A stretch of DNA of 64,000 bases. It comes from Psychrobacillus mangrovi. Lineage in GTDB: Bacteria > Bacillota > Bacilli > Bacillales_A > Planococcaceae. Location of the stretch: NCBI RefSeq assembly GCF_037104765.1, contig NZ_JBAWSY010000009.1:66267-130266 (forward strand). The letters are read 5' to 3'. Both the position numbers and the translations under genes were made by a program. The notes under the pieces were generated by a model, which did not search any database, was not told where the DNA came from, and worked only from the letters and a program-made list of their open reading frames with translations. Positions 25,965 to 34,796 of the stretch are shown here, one piece after another (positions within the stretch are counted from its first letter, which is position 1; each line of letters opens with the position of its first letter).

Positions 25965-26872
25965 AGGTATTAGTAACAGGAGCGGCGGGGTTTATTGGTT
26001 CTTATGTTGTAAGAGCACTATTACTAGAAAATTATTCAGTAATTGCTTTAGATAACTTATCTACAGGCAACGAAGGTAATTTGGTTGAAAATGTTCCATT
26101 TTACAAGATGGATATTACAAGTAGTGAGTTAGAAGCGGTTTTTCGAATTGAAAGTCCAGAATATGTTATTCATTTAGCTGCTCAATCATCTGTATTAAAT
26201 TCGATGGTTAATCCGATGGAAGACTGCCATGCAAATTTGGTTGGGACTCTTAATATTCTTCGATTATGTAAACAGTTTGAAGTGAAAAAATGTATTTTCG
26301 CATCTACCGCAGCAGTCTATGGTAATCCAAGTATACTACCAGTTAAAGAGGAGAGTAAGCTTGCTACGCTTTCTTTTTATGCATTATCAAAGCTTTCAGC
26401 AGAAAAATATGTTCAGTTATATGAAAATTTATTTGGTTTAAAAAGCTGTATATTACGTTTCTCAAATGTGTATGGACCTATGCAAGCAAGTGGAGTAGTA
26501 ACGAGTATTCTCAATCGTCTTTTAGAGGGGGAAGATCCTGTTATTTTTGATGGCAATCAAACACGAGATTTTATTTATGTGAAAGATGTTGCAGTAGCTT
26601 GTATACAATCATTAATGTCTGATAAAACAGGTGTTTTTAATATTAGCTCTTCTACAGAAATATCCATTCAAGAAGTGTATGAAGAATTATCGGAACTTAC
26701 TGGAGTTCAGACGCAACCAATTTATGAATCGTTACGAGATGGAGAGATAGAAAGAAGCGTCCTTTCGAATGAAAAAGCGAAAATTAATCTTGCATGGAGG
26801 CCAACATATAGTTTTGTGGAAGGACTAAAAGAAACTATTCAATATTACTCTTTTTTTAAAAAACCTAACTAG
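25961..26872 (+). CDS. NAD-dependent sugar epimerase/dehydratase
   Basis: A 303-residue short-chain (extended SDR) enzyme starting at TTG 25961, overlapping the previous gene by four bases. Rossmann motif TGAAGFIGS is at residues 6-14, DNLSTG near 33, and the catalytic YALSK near 143 with a preceding STAAVYG. It resembles UDP-glucose 4-epimerases and probably supplies a nucleotide sugar for the polymer. Which sugar cannot be told. Confidence 0.9.
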   Translation: MKVLVTGAAGFIGSYVVRALLLENYSVIALDNLSTGNEGNLVENVPFYKMDITSSELEAVFRIESPEYVIHLAAQSSVLNSMVNPMEDCHANLVGTLNILRLCKQFEVKKCIFASTAAVYGNPSILPVKEESKLATLSFYALSKLSAEKYVQLYENLFGLKSCILRFSNVYGPMQASGVVTSILNRLLEGEDPVIFDGNQTRDFIYVKDVAVACIQSLMSDKTGVFNISSSTEISIQEVYEELSELTGVQTQPIYESLRDGEIERSVLSNEKAKINLAWRPTYSFVEGLKETIQYYSFFKKPN

Positions 26873-26885
26873 AACGGATGATTAT

Positions 26886-28517
26886 TTGGAGCTCATTCTT
26901 ATTAAATCGTATAAACATTTGAGTGTTTATGAGAAAGAATGGTCGGCTATTTTAGAAGCAAATCAAAATACGAACCCATTTATAGAATATGAATTTGTTT
27001 ATAATTGGTGGCAGTTTTTAGGTGAAAATGAAGAAGTAGAAATATATGCAGTAAAAGAGCATAACCGTATAATAGCATTTTTCCCGTTTCAATTGGAAAA
27101 AACTTGGTTTGGTTATATTCTTCATTTTCTAGCTCTAGGTGATGCTAATTATATGGATATTATTGCAAGAAAAAGAGACGTTGATCGGGTCATTATGTAT
27201 GTTTTTGATGCAATAATTAAAAAGAAGAAGAGTGTAGTATTTTATTTACATGGGTTATTAGAAAGCGTAGATACACCATTTCAACTATCCAATTATTTGA
27301 AAGGTAGAAATATGAAAGAGCAATATTATCGAATTGTAACGCCTTATATTGATTTACAAAAACTTTCCTATGAAGAATATATGAAATCGCGTCAAAAGTT
27401 GCATGGTTTAGATAGAAGGGAAAAAAGATTACGTTTACTTGGAGAAGTTCGTCTGCAAATCTCTCCCGCAATACAGATGAACCAAATATTTAAAGTGCAT
27501 CAAAAAAGATGGGAAAAGAAGAATGATACAAGCGGATTTTCAAGTGATAGAAAAAAAGCTTTCTTTCAATATTTAGCAGAACAGAATCATGGGAAATTGG
27601 GTGTTCGACTTACAACATTAACATTGGAAAATAAAATTATTTCTTTTACGTATGGTTTTTCTTGCCGTGGAAGATATTTGGGATATGTATTAGGACATGA
27701 TTCCGACTTTGATGTTTATGGCCCTGGTAGGATTCTAGTTAAAGAGAAGATTAAAAGAAATATAGATGATGGATTTCATAAATTAGATATGAGCATAGGA
27801 TATGAACCTTATAAATTTGAGTGGAATACTGATCTTGATTACACAAGAAAAACAATTTTTTCTACAAATACTTTTAGAGCTAAAACCTATCGAAATTTTT
27901 TATTTGCAAAAGAAACGATTATTTCTAAGCTAAGAAAATATTATTCGCTTGTGATTTTCAGAAGAAATTATATTGGTAAATTGAAGTATTATATCCGAAA
28001 TAAGCAAAAATTTAATTTTAGAAAAATTATTTGGAAAAAAAAGTTACTGCCTTACCTATATGAGCGAAAACAATATATTATTGCTAAACTAGATGTAAAT
28101 GAAATAAATATGAAAAGTCACTTTGAAAAAGTAACAACTGAAACAGCTCTTAATATGAAGAATAATCGAAAAGAAATATTGCAAAAAATTTATAACGGAT
28201 ATACTGGTTACTACTCTACAGATCCGAATAAAGCATTTTGGGTCAATGAAAATGTAATACGTATAGATGATATTGATGTGGTATCAAACCTCAAGAAAAG
28301 AAGCGTTTATATTAGGGACTGGGAGAATGAACACTTAGAGAAAATCATTTTATTTGTCCAAGCAAACTACCGTCCTAAACATATATTTGTGCATGTAAAC
28401 AAGCGTGATAAAAAAAGTGTTAAAACAATGAAAAAATTTGGATTTAAATTAACAGAGAGGATCACTTATTCAAGAATATTTGGAATTAAAAAAGTAATAA
28501 AAGAAGAAGTAATATAA
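26886..28517 (+). CDS. Two-domain GNAT/FemAB-like protein
   Basis: A 543-residue protein starting at TTG 26886. The N-terminal 340 residues match the CelD/BcsL-type (BioF2-like) acyltransferase pattern: NPFIEYEFVYNWWQF, later HGLDRREKRL, FSCRGRYLGYVLGHDSDFD and LDMSIGYEPYKFEW. The C-terminal 150 residues look like a second, small GNAT fold ending in FVHVNKRDKKSVKTMKKFGF, the usual acetyl-CoA-site helix. The middle is very basic. Such proteins transfer acyl or aminoacyl groups to polysaccharide or cell-wall precursors. The pairing of two acyltransferase domains is unusual. No clear ribosome site is visible. Confidence 0.75.
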   Translation: MELILIKSYKHLSVYEKEWSAILEANQNTNPFIEYEFVYNWWQFLGENEEVEIYAVKEHNRIIAFFPFQLEKTWFGYILHFLALGDANYMDIIARKRDVDRVIMYVFDAIIKKKKSVVFYLHGLLESVDTPFQLSNYLKGRNMKEQYYRIVTPYIDLQKLSYEEYMKSRQKLHGLDRREKRLRLLGEVRLQISPAIQMNQIFKVHQKRWEKKNDTSGFSSDRKKAFFQYLAEQNHGKLGVRLTTLTLENKIISFTYGFSCRGRYLGYVLGHDSDFDVYGPGRILVKEKIKRNIDDGFHKLDMSIGYEPYKFEWNTDLDYTRKTIFSTNTFRAKTYRNFLFAKETIISKLRKYYSLVIFRRNYIGKLKYYIRNKQKFNFRKIIWKKKLLPYLYERKQYIIAKLDVNEINMKSHFEKVTTETALNMKNNRKEILQKIYNGYTGYYSTDPNKAFWVNENVIRIDDIDVVSNLKKRSVYIRDWENEHLEKIILFVQANYRPKHIFVHVNKRDKKSVKTMKKFGFKLTERITYSRIFGIKKVIKEEVI

Positions 28518-28569
28518 AAGAGAAGGTGCCTATATTATACTTTTAGAAAGAAAGTTTCTAAATATTAAA

Positions 28570-29283
28570 ATGAATACTTATTATTTTTTGAAAGAGCCAA
28601 TTTTAAATGAACAATTAATGGATATTGGAGGTTTCACTCATTCATTAGTCCACAATAAAAACCTACAGCAATTCGAAACGGTTCATATTGATTTAACGAA
28701 GAGTGAAGAAGAATTGCTTCAGAAATTACATCGAACGAATAGAAAACAAATTAATAAAGCTTCCCGACATAACTTTCATATATTAGTGATTGATAAACCA
28801 ACGATTGCTGATATTCGTGCTTTTCAGAAGTTTTATAATCATTTTGCAAAATTTACAAACACGTACTCTTGTAATTCCTTTCATGTAAATACGATGAGTA
28901 AGTTAAAAGACAAGAATGCTCTTGTTATTACTCAGCTTTTAAATGAAGAAAATGAAATCTTATGTTACCGAGTATATATTTCAGATGGCGACACGGTATT
29001 TTCTCTATATTCGGCTTCGCATTTTCGATTGAAGGAAAAAAAGGAAGAGAAAAGACTATTAAGTTTGGCTAGTCGATATTTACTTTGGCGTAATATTTTA
29101 TATTTCAAAGATTTAAATCTTACAATTTACGATATGGGTGGACTTACAGCGAATGAAAACATTCGTAGCTTTAAGATGGAATTTGGTGGGGAAATCACCC
29201 CAGTATACTCTGGTTATGAAGCAAATTCATTAGTAGGTAAGCTGGTCTTATGGGTAAGAACGATTAAGATGAGGAAAGGATGA
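28570..29283 (+). CDS. FemAB/GNAT-like acyltransferase
   Basis: About 237 residues in the ATG-initiated form. The sequence HRTNRKQINKASRHNF resembles the conserved helix of FemAB-type and BioF2-like enzymes, and YDMGGLTANENIRSFKMEFGGE matches their C-terminal acyl-CoA or tRNA-binding turn. The ATG at 28570 has no ribosome site. AGAAGGTG lies at 28521-28528, and the in-frame codon at a suitable distance is ATT at 28534, so the protein may start with 12 additional residues at a rare codon. It follows the two-domain protein by 52 bases and probably modifies the same polymer. Confidence 0.78.
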   Translation: MNTYYFLKEPILNEQLMDIGGFTHSLVHNKNLQQFETVHIDLTKSEEELLQKLHRTNRKQINKASRHNFHILVIDKPTIADIRAFQKFYNHFAKFTNTYSCNSFHVNTMSKLKDKNALVITQLLNEENEILCYRVYISDGDTVFSLYSASHFRLKEKKEEKRLLSLASRYLLWRNILYFKDLNLTIYDMGGLTANENIRSFKMEFGGEITPVYSGYEANSLVGKLVLWVRTIKMRKG

Positions 29284-29287
29284 AGTA

Positions 29288-30250
29288 CTGGGAGCACTTG
29301 TTATTTCACTCGACTTTGAATTAAACTGGGGCGTACATGATGTATTTACTCTTGAGGAATATGGTGAAAATATACTTGGGGCTAGACAGGCTATCCCTCG
29401 GATTCTACAGCTTTTTTTAAAGTATGATATTCATGCAACTTGGGCTATCGTGGGTATGTTATATTGCAAAAACAAAAAGGAACTGTTAGAAAGGTTAGAG
29501 CAGCTAAATATTACCTATGTAAATGAATCATTTTCTCCTAAAAATAATCTCGCAAACGTAGGAGAAAATGAAACTCATGATCCCTATCATTTTGGTACAT
29601 CTTTAATTGATATTATTAAAACAATCCCCAATCAAGAAATCGGCACTCATACATTTTCCCATTATTATTGTTTAGAAGAAGGTCAACATATTGAACAATT
29701 TGAGGCTGACCTGAAAGAGGTTGTTAGCCTTAATGAAAACACTTCATCCTTAGTTTTTCCACGAAATCAAACGAATATGGAATATTTAAACATGAGTAAA
29801 AAATATGGAATTACAGCTTTTAGAGGTAATGAGGATAGTTGGATTTATGCACCTTATACTAGTAAAACAAATTCGAAAACTAAACGTTTGCTTCGATTAG
29901 CTGATGCATATGTGAATTTGACAGGGCATCATACGTATTCAGTTGCAAATATACAAACAGACCCTCTGATAAATATAAAATCTAGTAGGTTTTTAAGGCC
30001 ATTCAGTAAACGATTAAAAGTTGTAGAGGAATTACGTTTGCGGCGTATCAAAAATGGATTGACAAAAGCAGCCAAGTCTAATGAGTTATATCATTTATGG
30101 TGGCACCCACATAACTTTGGAAAGAATATAGAAGAAAATCTGCAACTTTTAGAAGAAATTTTAAAACATGTAGATCTTTTAAGAGAGAAGTATAATTTTC
30201 AGAGTATGCATATGCGAGATATTGTGGACGTTATGAACATTAATTCATAA
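29288..30250 (+). CDS. Polysaccharide deacetylase (NodB-homology), CTG start
   Basis: A 320-residue enzyme of carbohydrate esterase family 4 type. The real N-terminus lies upstream of the first ATG (29450): the frame reads LGALVISLDFELNWGVHD, the standard start of this family with its catalytic Asp. The frame closes at a TGA only 18 bases before, and the sole initiator-like codon is CTG 29288, eight bases after AGGAAAGGA. Metal-binding and catalytic segments are EIGTHTFSHYYC and WWHPHNFG. It likely removes acetyl groups from the exopolysaccharide. It sits four bases after the previous stop and closes the locus. Confidence 0.88.
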   Translation: MGALVISLDFELNWGVHDVFTLEEYGENILGARQAIPRILQLFLKYDIHATWAIVGMLYCKNKKELLERLEQLNITYVNESFSPKNNLANVGENETHDPYHFGTSLIDIIKTIPNQEIGTHTFSHYYCLEEGQHIEQFEADLKEVVSLNENTSSLVFPRNQTNMEYLNMSKKYGITAFRGNEDSWIYAPYTSKTNSKTKRLLRLADAYVNLTGHHTYSVANIQTDPLINIKSSRFLRPFSKRLKVVEELRLRRIKNGLTKAAKSNELYHLWWHPHNFGKNIEENLQLLEEILKHVDLLREKYNFQSMHMRDIVDVMNINS

Positions 30251-30280
30251 AAAACGAAGGGAATCATCTCCCTTCGTTTT
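30251..30280. terminator. Bidirectional terminator
   Basis: Perfect stem AAAACGAAGGGA / TCCCTTCGTTTT (30251-30262, 30269-30280), between the convergent deacetylase and oxidoreductase genes, usable from both sides. Confidence 0.92.
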
Positions 30281-31495
30281 TCATTTCACTCCACATTTTC
30301 TTTTCAATTGTACAATCTCTGCATCCTCATTTGGTTTGCCTATAACTAAATCTTTAAGTATCTGAGATCCAAGCATACTATAAACTGTTCCATTTCCACC
30401 GTAACCTAACAAGTAATAGTGTTTATCCTTCGTAGGATGTTCCCCAATGAAAGGAAGATTATCGATGGATTCTCCAAAGCTTGCTGCATATGCAAAGTCA
30501 ATTTCAATATTATATTGAGGAAACAGCTCCTCGGCCTTTTCCAATAAATTCTCCGCACGTTGTTGAATTAATTCTTGTGAATGGGGGGCATCTGGTTGAT
30601 CTTCATCTAGGCCACCGACAATTAATCTATTATCTATCGTTGAGCGTACATATAAGTAAGGTCGTTTTGTTTCCCAAATAAGTGCCTGTTTGTACCAATC
30701 ATCGAAGTTGTTGATTGGATTACTAACAAATACATAGGAACGATTTATGTCAGCGCCAATGCGCTTTCCAATAGGAACCGTTTCATATCCAGTAGTGAAA
30801 ACTATATTTTTCGCTAAAAATGATTGTCCTGAAGTTCTTATTTCTAGCTGATCATCTATTTCAAAGACATCTTCTACTTCTATATATGGAAATAAATGCA
30901 CTCCCATTTCCTCTAATCTTTGTAGTAAACCTTGGACAAATTTTAATGGGTTTATTTCAGCATCTTCAAACGTTATTAATGCGCCAGGTTTAGAAAAAGT
31001 TAATTTCTCGCGCATTTCATTAGGTCCAAAATAATCACTTGGAAAACCATATTTCTGTAAAGTTGTATATTCAGCTTTTATTTTTTCTACATCATTTTCA
31101 TCACTTGCGTAACAAATACTAGGTCTACGTATAAAATCACAATCTATATGTAATTCATTAACTATTTTTTCAAGTTCAGATAATGCTTGATAACAGAGCT
31201 TATAAAATTGAACTGCATCCTCTTCGCCAATTTGTTCAATAAGTTCATGGAGCATTATATCATTTGAATATTGAAGTAGGCCTGTGTTTGCACTAGTACT
31301 TCCAGTTCCAAATTTTCTTTTGTCTAGTATAGCAACTGAAAGCCCGGATTCTACCATTGCTAAAGCTGTTAAACAACCAGACATTCCTCCACCAACAATG
31401 ACCACATCATAAAGTTCAAGTTTGTCAAAATTAGCGCTTGGTTCAAATAGTTCTGTTGTAGAAGGCCAATAAAGTGATCCATTATGTATTTTCAT
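30281..31495 (-). CDS. FAD-dependent amino-acid-oxidase-type oxidoreductase
   Basis: A 404-residue DAO-family flavoprotein. The FAD-binding motif VVIVGGGMSGCLTAL is at about residues 31-45, followed by ILDKRKFGTGSTSANTGLL, which binds FAD phosphate. A C-terminal GYGGNGTVYSM segment completes the FAD site. The N-terminal 28 residues (SLYWPSTTELFEP) resemble those of gamma-glutamylputrescine oxidase-like members. It would oxidise a secondary or primary amine; the substrate is unknown. GGAGG lies nine bases before the ATG. It appears monocistronic. Confidence 0.88.
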   Translation of the reverse strand: MKIHNGSLYWPSTTELFEPSANFDKLELYDVVIVGGGMSGCLTALAMVESGLSVAILDKRKFGTGSTSANTGLLQYSNDIMLHELIEQIGEEDAVQFYKLCYQALSELEKIVNELHIDCDFIRRPSICYASDENDVEKIKAEYTTLQKYGFPSDYFGPNEMREKLTFSKPGALITFEDAEINPLKFVQGLLQRLEEMGVHLFPYIEVEDVFEIDDQLEIRTSGQSFLAKNIVFTTGYETVPIGKRIGADINRSYVFVSNPINNFDDWYKQALIWETKRPYLYVRSTIDNRLIVGGLDEDQPDAPHSQELIQQRAENLLEKAEELFPQYNIEIDFAYAASFGESIDNLPFIGEHPTKDKHYYLLGYGGNGTVYSMLGSQILKDLVIGKPNEDAEIVQLKRKCGVK

Positions 31496-31599
31496 GTGAG
31501 AACCTCCAAATATTCATATCCACTCTAATACCCAAACTTTCTTAGATCTAAACATAAACATGTTATACTTAAACTAATCTACTATAAAGGGTGTTTGAC

Positions 31600-32481
31600 A
31601 TGACAGAAGATAAACCACATGTATTAGTTATAGATGGAATGGCATTGTTGTTTCGATCTTTTTTTGCAACGGCGATGTCCGGTAATTTTTTTAAAAATTC
31701 AAAAGGAATTCCTACAAATGCAGTCCAGGGCTTTGCAAGGCATGTATTAGCTGCACAAAATTTAATGCAACCAACTCATCTGGCTATTTGCTGGGATAAA
31801 GGAATGAATACTTTTCGCAATGAGCTATATGATGGGTATAAAGCTAATCGTCCAAAACCAGCAGAAGAATTAATACCACAATTTGATATGGCACAAGATC
31901 TTTCCGCACATTTGGGATGGATGAACTTTGGGGTAGTTGGGATGGAAGCAGACGATACGATTGCTTCTGTTACACATAAATGGCAGGATGATGCTAGATT
32001 TACGATTGTGAGTGGAGATAAGGATTTACTTCAGCTTCTTCACCCCTCTACGGAAATTGCGTTTACAAAAAAGGGTTTTACTATTTATGATGTTTACAGT
32101 GAAGCTCGCTTTTTAGAAGAATACGGTATCTCTCCGCTTCTTTTTCCAGATGTAAAAGCATTCATGGGAGATTCTAGCGATGGTTATGCTGGAGTAAAGG
32201 GGATTGGACCAAAAACGGCATTACAATTGGTTCAAACATATGGGACAGTAGATAAAATTCTTGAGTCTCTTCATTTATTAAAAGCAGGTCACCGAACTAA
32301 AATAGAAACAGATTTACAAATGCTTCAACTATCTAAAGAACTAGCAACGATTCGTCGCGACGTCCCAATAGAAGCAGAATTAGATCAACTAATTGTACAA
32401 ACTATTTCAGACTCAAAATTCGATTATTTATATGATAACGGGTATACGATTTTAGCAAGACAACTCCAAAATCAAATCTAG
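31600..32481 (+). CDS. ypcP: 5'-3' exonuclease (YpcP/ExoIX type)
   Basis: A 293-residue homologue of the N-terminal nuclease domain of DNA polymerase I. PIN-like motifs are visible: LVIDGMALLFRSFF, DGYKANRPKP, GMEADDTIAS, VSGDKDLLQLL, and the helix-hairpin-helix GVKGIGPKTALQL. The many Asp residues form the two-metal site. It helps remove RNA primers and repair flaps. ATG 31600 is chosen with AAAGGGTG upstream; a GTG at 31591 overlaps that site. It converges with the next gene, whose stop codon lies inside the 3' end of this one. Confidence 0.88.
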   Translation: MTEDKPHVLVIDGMALLFRSFFATAMSGNFFKNSKGIPTNAVQGFARHVLAAQNLMQPTHLAICWDKGMNTFRNELYDGYKANRPKPAEELIPQFDMAQDLSAHLGWMNFGVVGMEADDTIASVTHKWQDDARFTIVSGDKDLLQLLHPSTEIAFTKKGFTIYDVYSEARFLEEYGISPLLFPDVKAFMGDSSDGYAGVKGIGPKTALQLVQTYGTVDKILESLHLLKAGHRTKIETDLQMLQLSKELATIRRDVPIEAELDQLIVQTISDSKFDYLYDNGYTILARQLQNQI

Positions 32482-32493
32482 GATTTTGGAGTT
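32462..32493. terminator. Bidirectional terminator made of coding ends
   Basis: Perfect 12-base stem AACTCCAAAATC / GATTTTGGAGTT (32462-32473, 32482-32493) whose arms are the final codons of the two convergent genes and whose loop holds both stop codons. Confidence 0.75.
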
Positions 32494-32990
32494 ACTTGTA
32501 CAAATGTTAAAATAGGAGCTTCATCCGAATAACGTATTTTGCGAATTTGACTTGCTCTATTACGCCCTCCATTATCATGGATGATTAAAAATAGTTCATC
32601 ATCAATTAGTTCGTACCCTATAAGAGGTACCCAGTGATAAGCAAATGTAAATTTTCTTTTCAAATGGAATGAAAAGTATTTATCAAATTTTAATGCAACA
32701 GGACGTCCCTTTTTTAATTCTTCTAAAGCAGTTCGAAGTGTACACTTGTCTACTTTCCAGTCAGGTCCAAGTATTTTACGTAAATTGCGAACAAAACGAT
32801 GAGTAAATAATCCAATACGAGTACCACCCAATTTTTCATAAAGTTCGTTCGGTTGATAGGGACATGCATTTGGAAATAGGTAGTTTAATAGAACATAAGC
32901 TGTGACTGGTCCACAAGCGGACGCTTGATAATTGGTTCGTATGGAAGAGTCATATTGGGAATGACCTCGAACAGGCAATTGTATTTTCAT
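32478..32990 (-). CDS. C39-like (papain-fold) peptidase family protein
   Basis: A 170-residue protein with the C39-like pattern: the oxyanion Gln and catalytic Cys in NYQASACGPVTAYVLL (Cys26), the catalytic His in FAYHWVPLIGYE, and an Asp in HDNGG. It resembles the C39-like domain of YvpB. No signal peptide or ABC domain is present, so it is not a bacteriocin processing transporter; the substrate is unknown. A GGAGGTTTCAT-type ribosome site lies before the ATG. It overlaps the exonuclease gene tail to tail by four bases. Confidence 0.82.
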   Translation of the reverse strand: MKIQLPVRGHSQYDSSIRTNYQASACGPVTAYVLLNYLFPNACPYQPNELYEKLGGTRIGLFTHRFVRNLRKILGPDWKVDKCTLRTALEELKKGRPVALKFDKYFSFHLKRKFTFAYHWVPLIGYELIDDELFLIIHDNGGRNRASQIRKIRYSDEAPILTFVQVTPKS

Positions 32991-33138
32991 ATGAAACCTC
33001 CGGATAACGAAATGGATTAGAAGTTCTTCCTTTAAATAGGAAGAGTCAGATAAGTATTTATAAACGTTATGAATAAAATAAATCTTCCAAAAGTGGTTTC
33101 TTTATCTACAGTTGAAATATATAAGGAATTGTATATAA

Positions 33139-33312
33139 GGCAAGGACCACCACGAAGACTCCTGTGGGAACAGCTTGAGCAGAAGACCCCGCAGGTTGAG
33201 AGGAAGGCAATCTAAGTTCCCCGCATCCTGCGGCAACGATTGCATGACCAACATCCTGTTGGCCTAGGAGGCTGAAGCCAAGCCCACGGAAAGCGAAGTG
33301 GTGGTCCTTGCC
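33139..33312. repeat. Palindromic intergenic repeat element of about 174 bases
   Basis: Perfect 15-base terminal inverted repeat GGCAAGGACCACCAC / GTGGTGGTCCTTGCC (33139-33153, 33298-33312) around a GC-rich core with ACTCCTGTGGGA, AGAAGACCCCGCAG, GAGGCTGAAGCC and CCCACGGAAAGCGAAG. This core matches the small non-coding elements scattered between genes in many Bacillales genomes; a related copy is at 63795. Its base composition differs from the AT-rich flanks. It has no coding capacity of its own and could fold into a large hairpin. Confidence 0.75.
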
Positions 33313-33524
33313 GAATTTAATATACATCTCTAAGCATCCAAAATTGAGTTTGTCTACAGTCTGAGTTCTTCCTTAAAATAGGAAGAGCTTTTTTATTTAC
33401 TTTAATCATCCCTAGGTCTATTTGCAACAAAAATAGTATATAAAAAAAGTATTGTTTAAATAATTCGACTATTTTATAATAAAACCGACTGAGTAGTTTA
33501 TTTACATTTAAAGGGGGTAAAGGT

Positions 33525-34781
33525 ATGATTCGACTTTTAAAGACAGAGGATTTTGAGAGTGCTGCTAATATTGCCGCACTTGCATATCCAGGTATGCATA
33601 TACAAACGCCAGAAAGTAAACAGGCATTTATTGATCGTTTAAAAAAAGAAGATGAGGAACAAAATGGTATTCAGTATTTTGGCTATTTTAACGAGGATGA
33701 AGAACTCATTGGTATTTATCGCTTAAATGAATTTGATTGCAATTTAAACGGTAGGTTTCAACGTATTTTTGGAATAGGAATGGTTGCTGTTCATCTTCTT
33801 CATAAAAAAGAAAAAATTGCTTTTAAGTTGCTTTCTCATTTTCATGAATATGCTAGGCAGGAAAATGTATCGCTCGTTTCTCTTTATCCCTTTAATCCAA
33901 GTTTTTATCGTAATATGGGCTATGGGTACGGACCTATGAAGTATGAGTTCAAAATAAAACCGAGTGCACTTGTTAGTAACGGGGAAAAAGGATTAGTACA
34001 GTTTTTATCCTCAAACGATGAAGAAGCAATCGTATCATTATACAATGACTACGCTCAACAACATCACGGGATGATTAAAAGAACATGGAATGAGCGGCTG
34101 AGAATTAAAAATGCAGTAACCAATTACGTAGGTGTAAAAGAAAATGAGCAACTTATCGGTGCATTAGCGTTCACATTGGAACCTGTAAAAGATAGTCACT
34201 TTTTACATCAACAATTAATTGTACATGAATGGATTTGGTCAAAGCCAAGTGCCTATAAGCAAATAGCTGCTTGGCTGCAATCACAACAAGATCAAGTGGA
34301 TCGTATTATTTTTCGAACGAATGATCAATCCTTTTTGTTTGCACTTACCAATCCATTAAATGATTCCAATCATCTAATACCTAGTGCAAACCATGAAGTA
34401 GCAACAACTGGAGCAGGATTGATGTATCGCGTTTGTAATGTTATTTCCTTTGTGCATACGACAAATTTTCATAATCTTAAAAGACCAGAGGAGTTTACTA
34501 GAATATTAATAAAAATAGAGGACACATTTCTAAACGAACAGAATGGTTTATTTGAAGTCGTTTTTAATGGTGATTTTTGGAATGCGACAAAGCTAGAGAC
34601 TTCTAAAGAAAATGCAAACATTTCCATTGGTATTCATGATTTAAGCTCTTGGTGGATGGGATGTGTTTCTATAGAAGCGCTTCATAAATATGGAGAAGTT
34701 ACTTTATTTAATGTAGAGGCAAAAATACTAGACGAGTGGTTTTCTCCAAGTATTACCCCGATTTGCTTTACATCGTTTTAA
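33525..34781 (+). CDS. Eis-type GNAT acetyltransferase
   Basis: A 418-residue protein with the three-part Eis layout: an N-terminal GNAT domain (about 1-150) with VAVHLLHKKEKIAFKLL and the turn FNPSFYRNMGYGYGP, a second GNAT-like domain (150-290), and an SCP2-like C-terminal domain (300-418). The C-terminus ends ICFTSF, fitting the family's buried carboxylate used in catalysis. Eis proteins acetylate amines, including aminoglycosides in some species; the substrate here is unknown. AAAGGGGGTAAAGG precedes the ATG. The TetR gene follows at 15 bases. Confidence 0.88.
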   Translation: MIRLLKTEDFESAANIAALAYPGMHIQTPESKQAFIDRLKKEDEEQNGIQYFGYFNEDEELIGIYRLNEFDCNLNGRFQRIFGIGMVAVHLLHKKEKIAFKLLSHFHEYARQENVSLVSLYPFNPSFYRNMGYGYGPMKYEFKIKPSALVSNGEKGLVQFLSSNDEEAIVSLYNDYAQQHHGMIKRTWNERLRIKNAVTNYVGVKENEQLIGALAFTLEPVKDSHFLHQQLIVHEWIWSKPSAYKQIAAWLQSQQDQVDRIIFRTNDQSFLFALTNPLNDSNHLIPSANHEVATTGAGLMYRVCNVISFVHTTNFHNLKRPEEFTRILIKIEDTFLNEQNGLFEVVFNGDFWNATKLETSKENANISIGIHDLSSWWMGCVSIEALHKYGEVTLFNVEAKILDEWFSPSITPICFTSF

Positions 34782-34796
34782 AAGGGATGTGTTCAT

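Noticed and set aside
33106..33327. 73-codon minus-strand frame over the palindromic element
   Set aside because: It coincides with the inverted repeat and shows no protein-like pattern or start signal.
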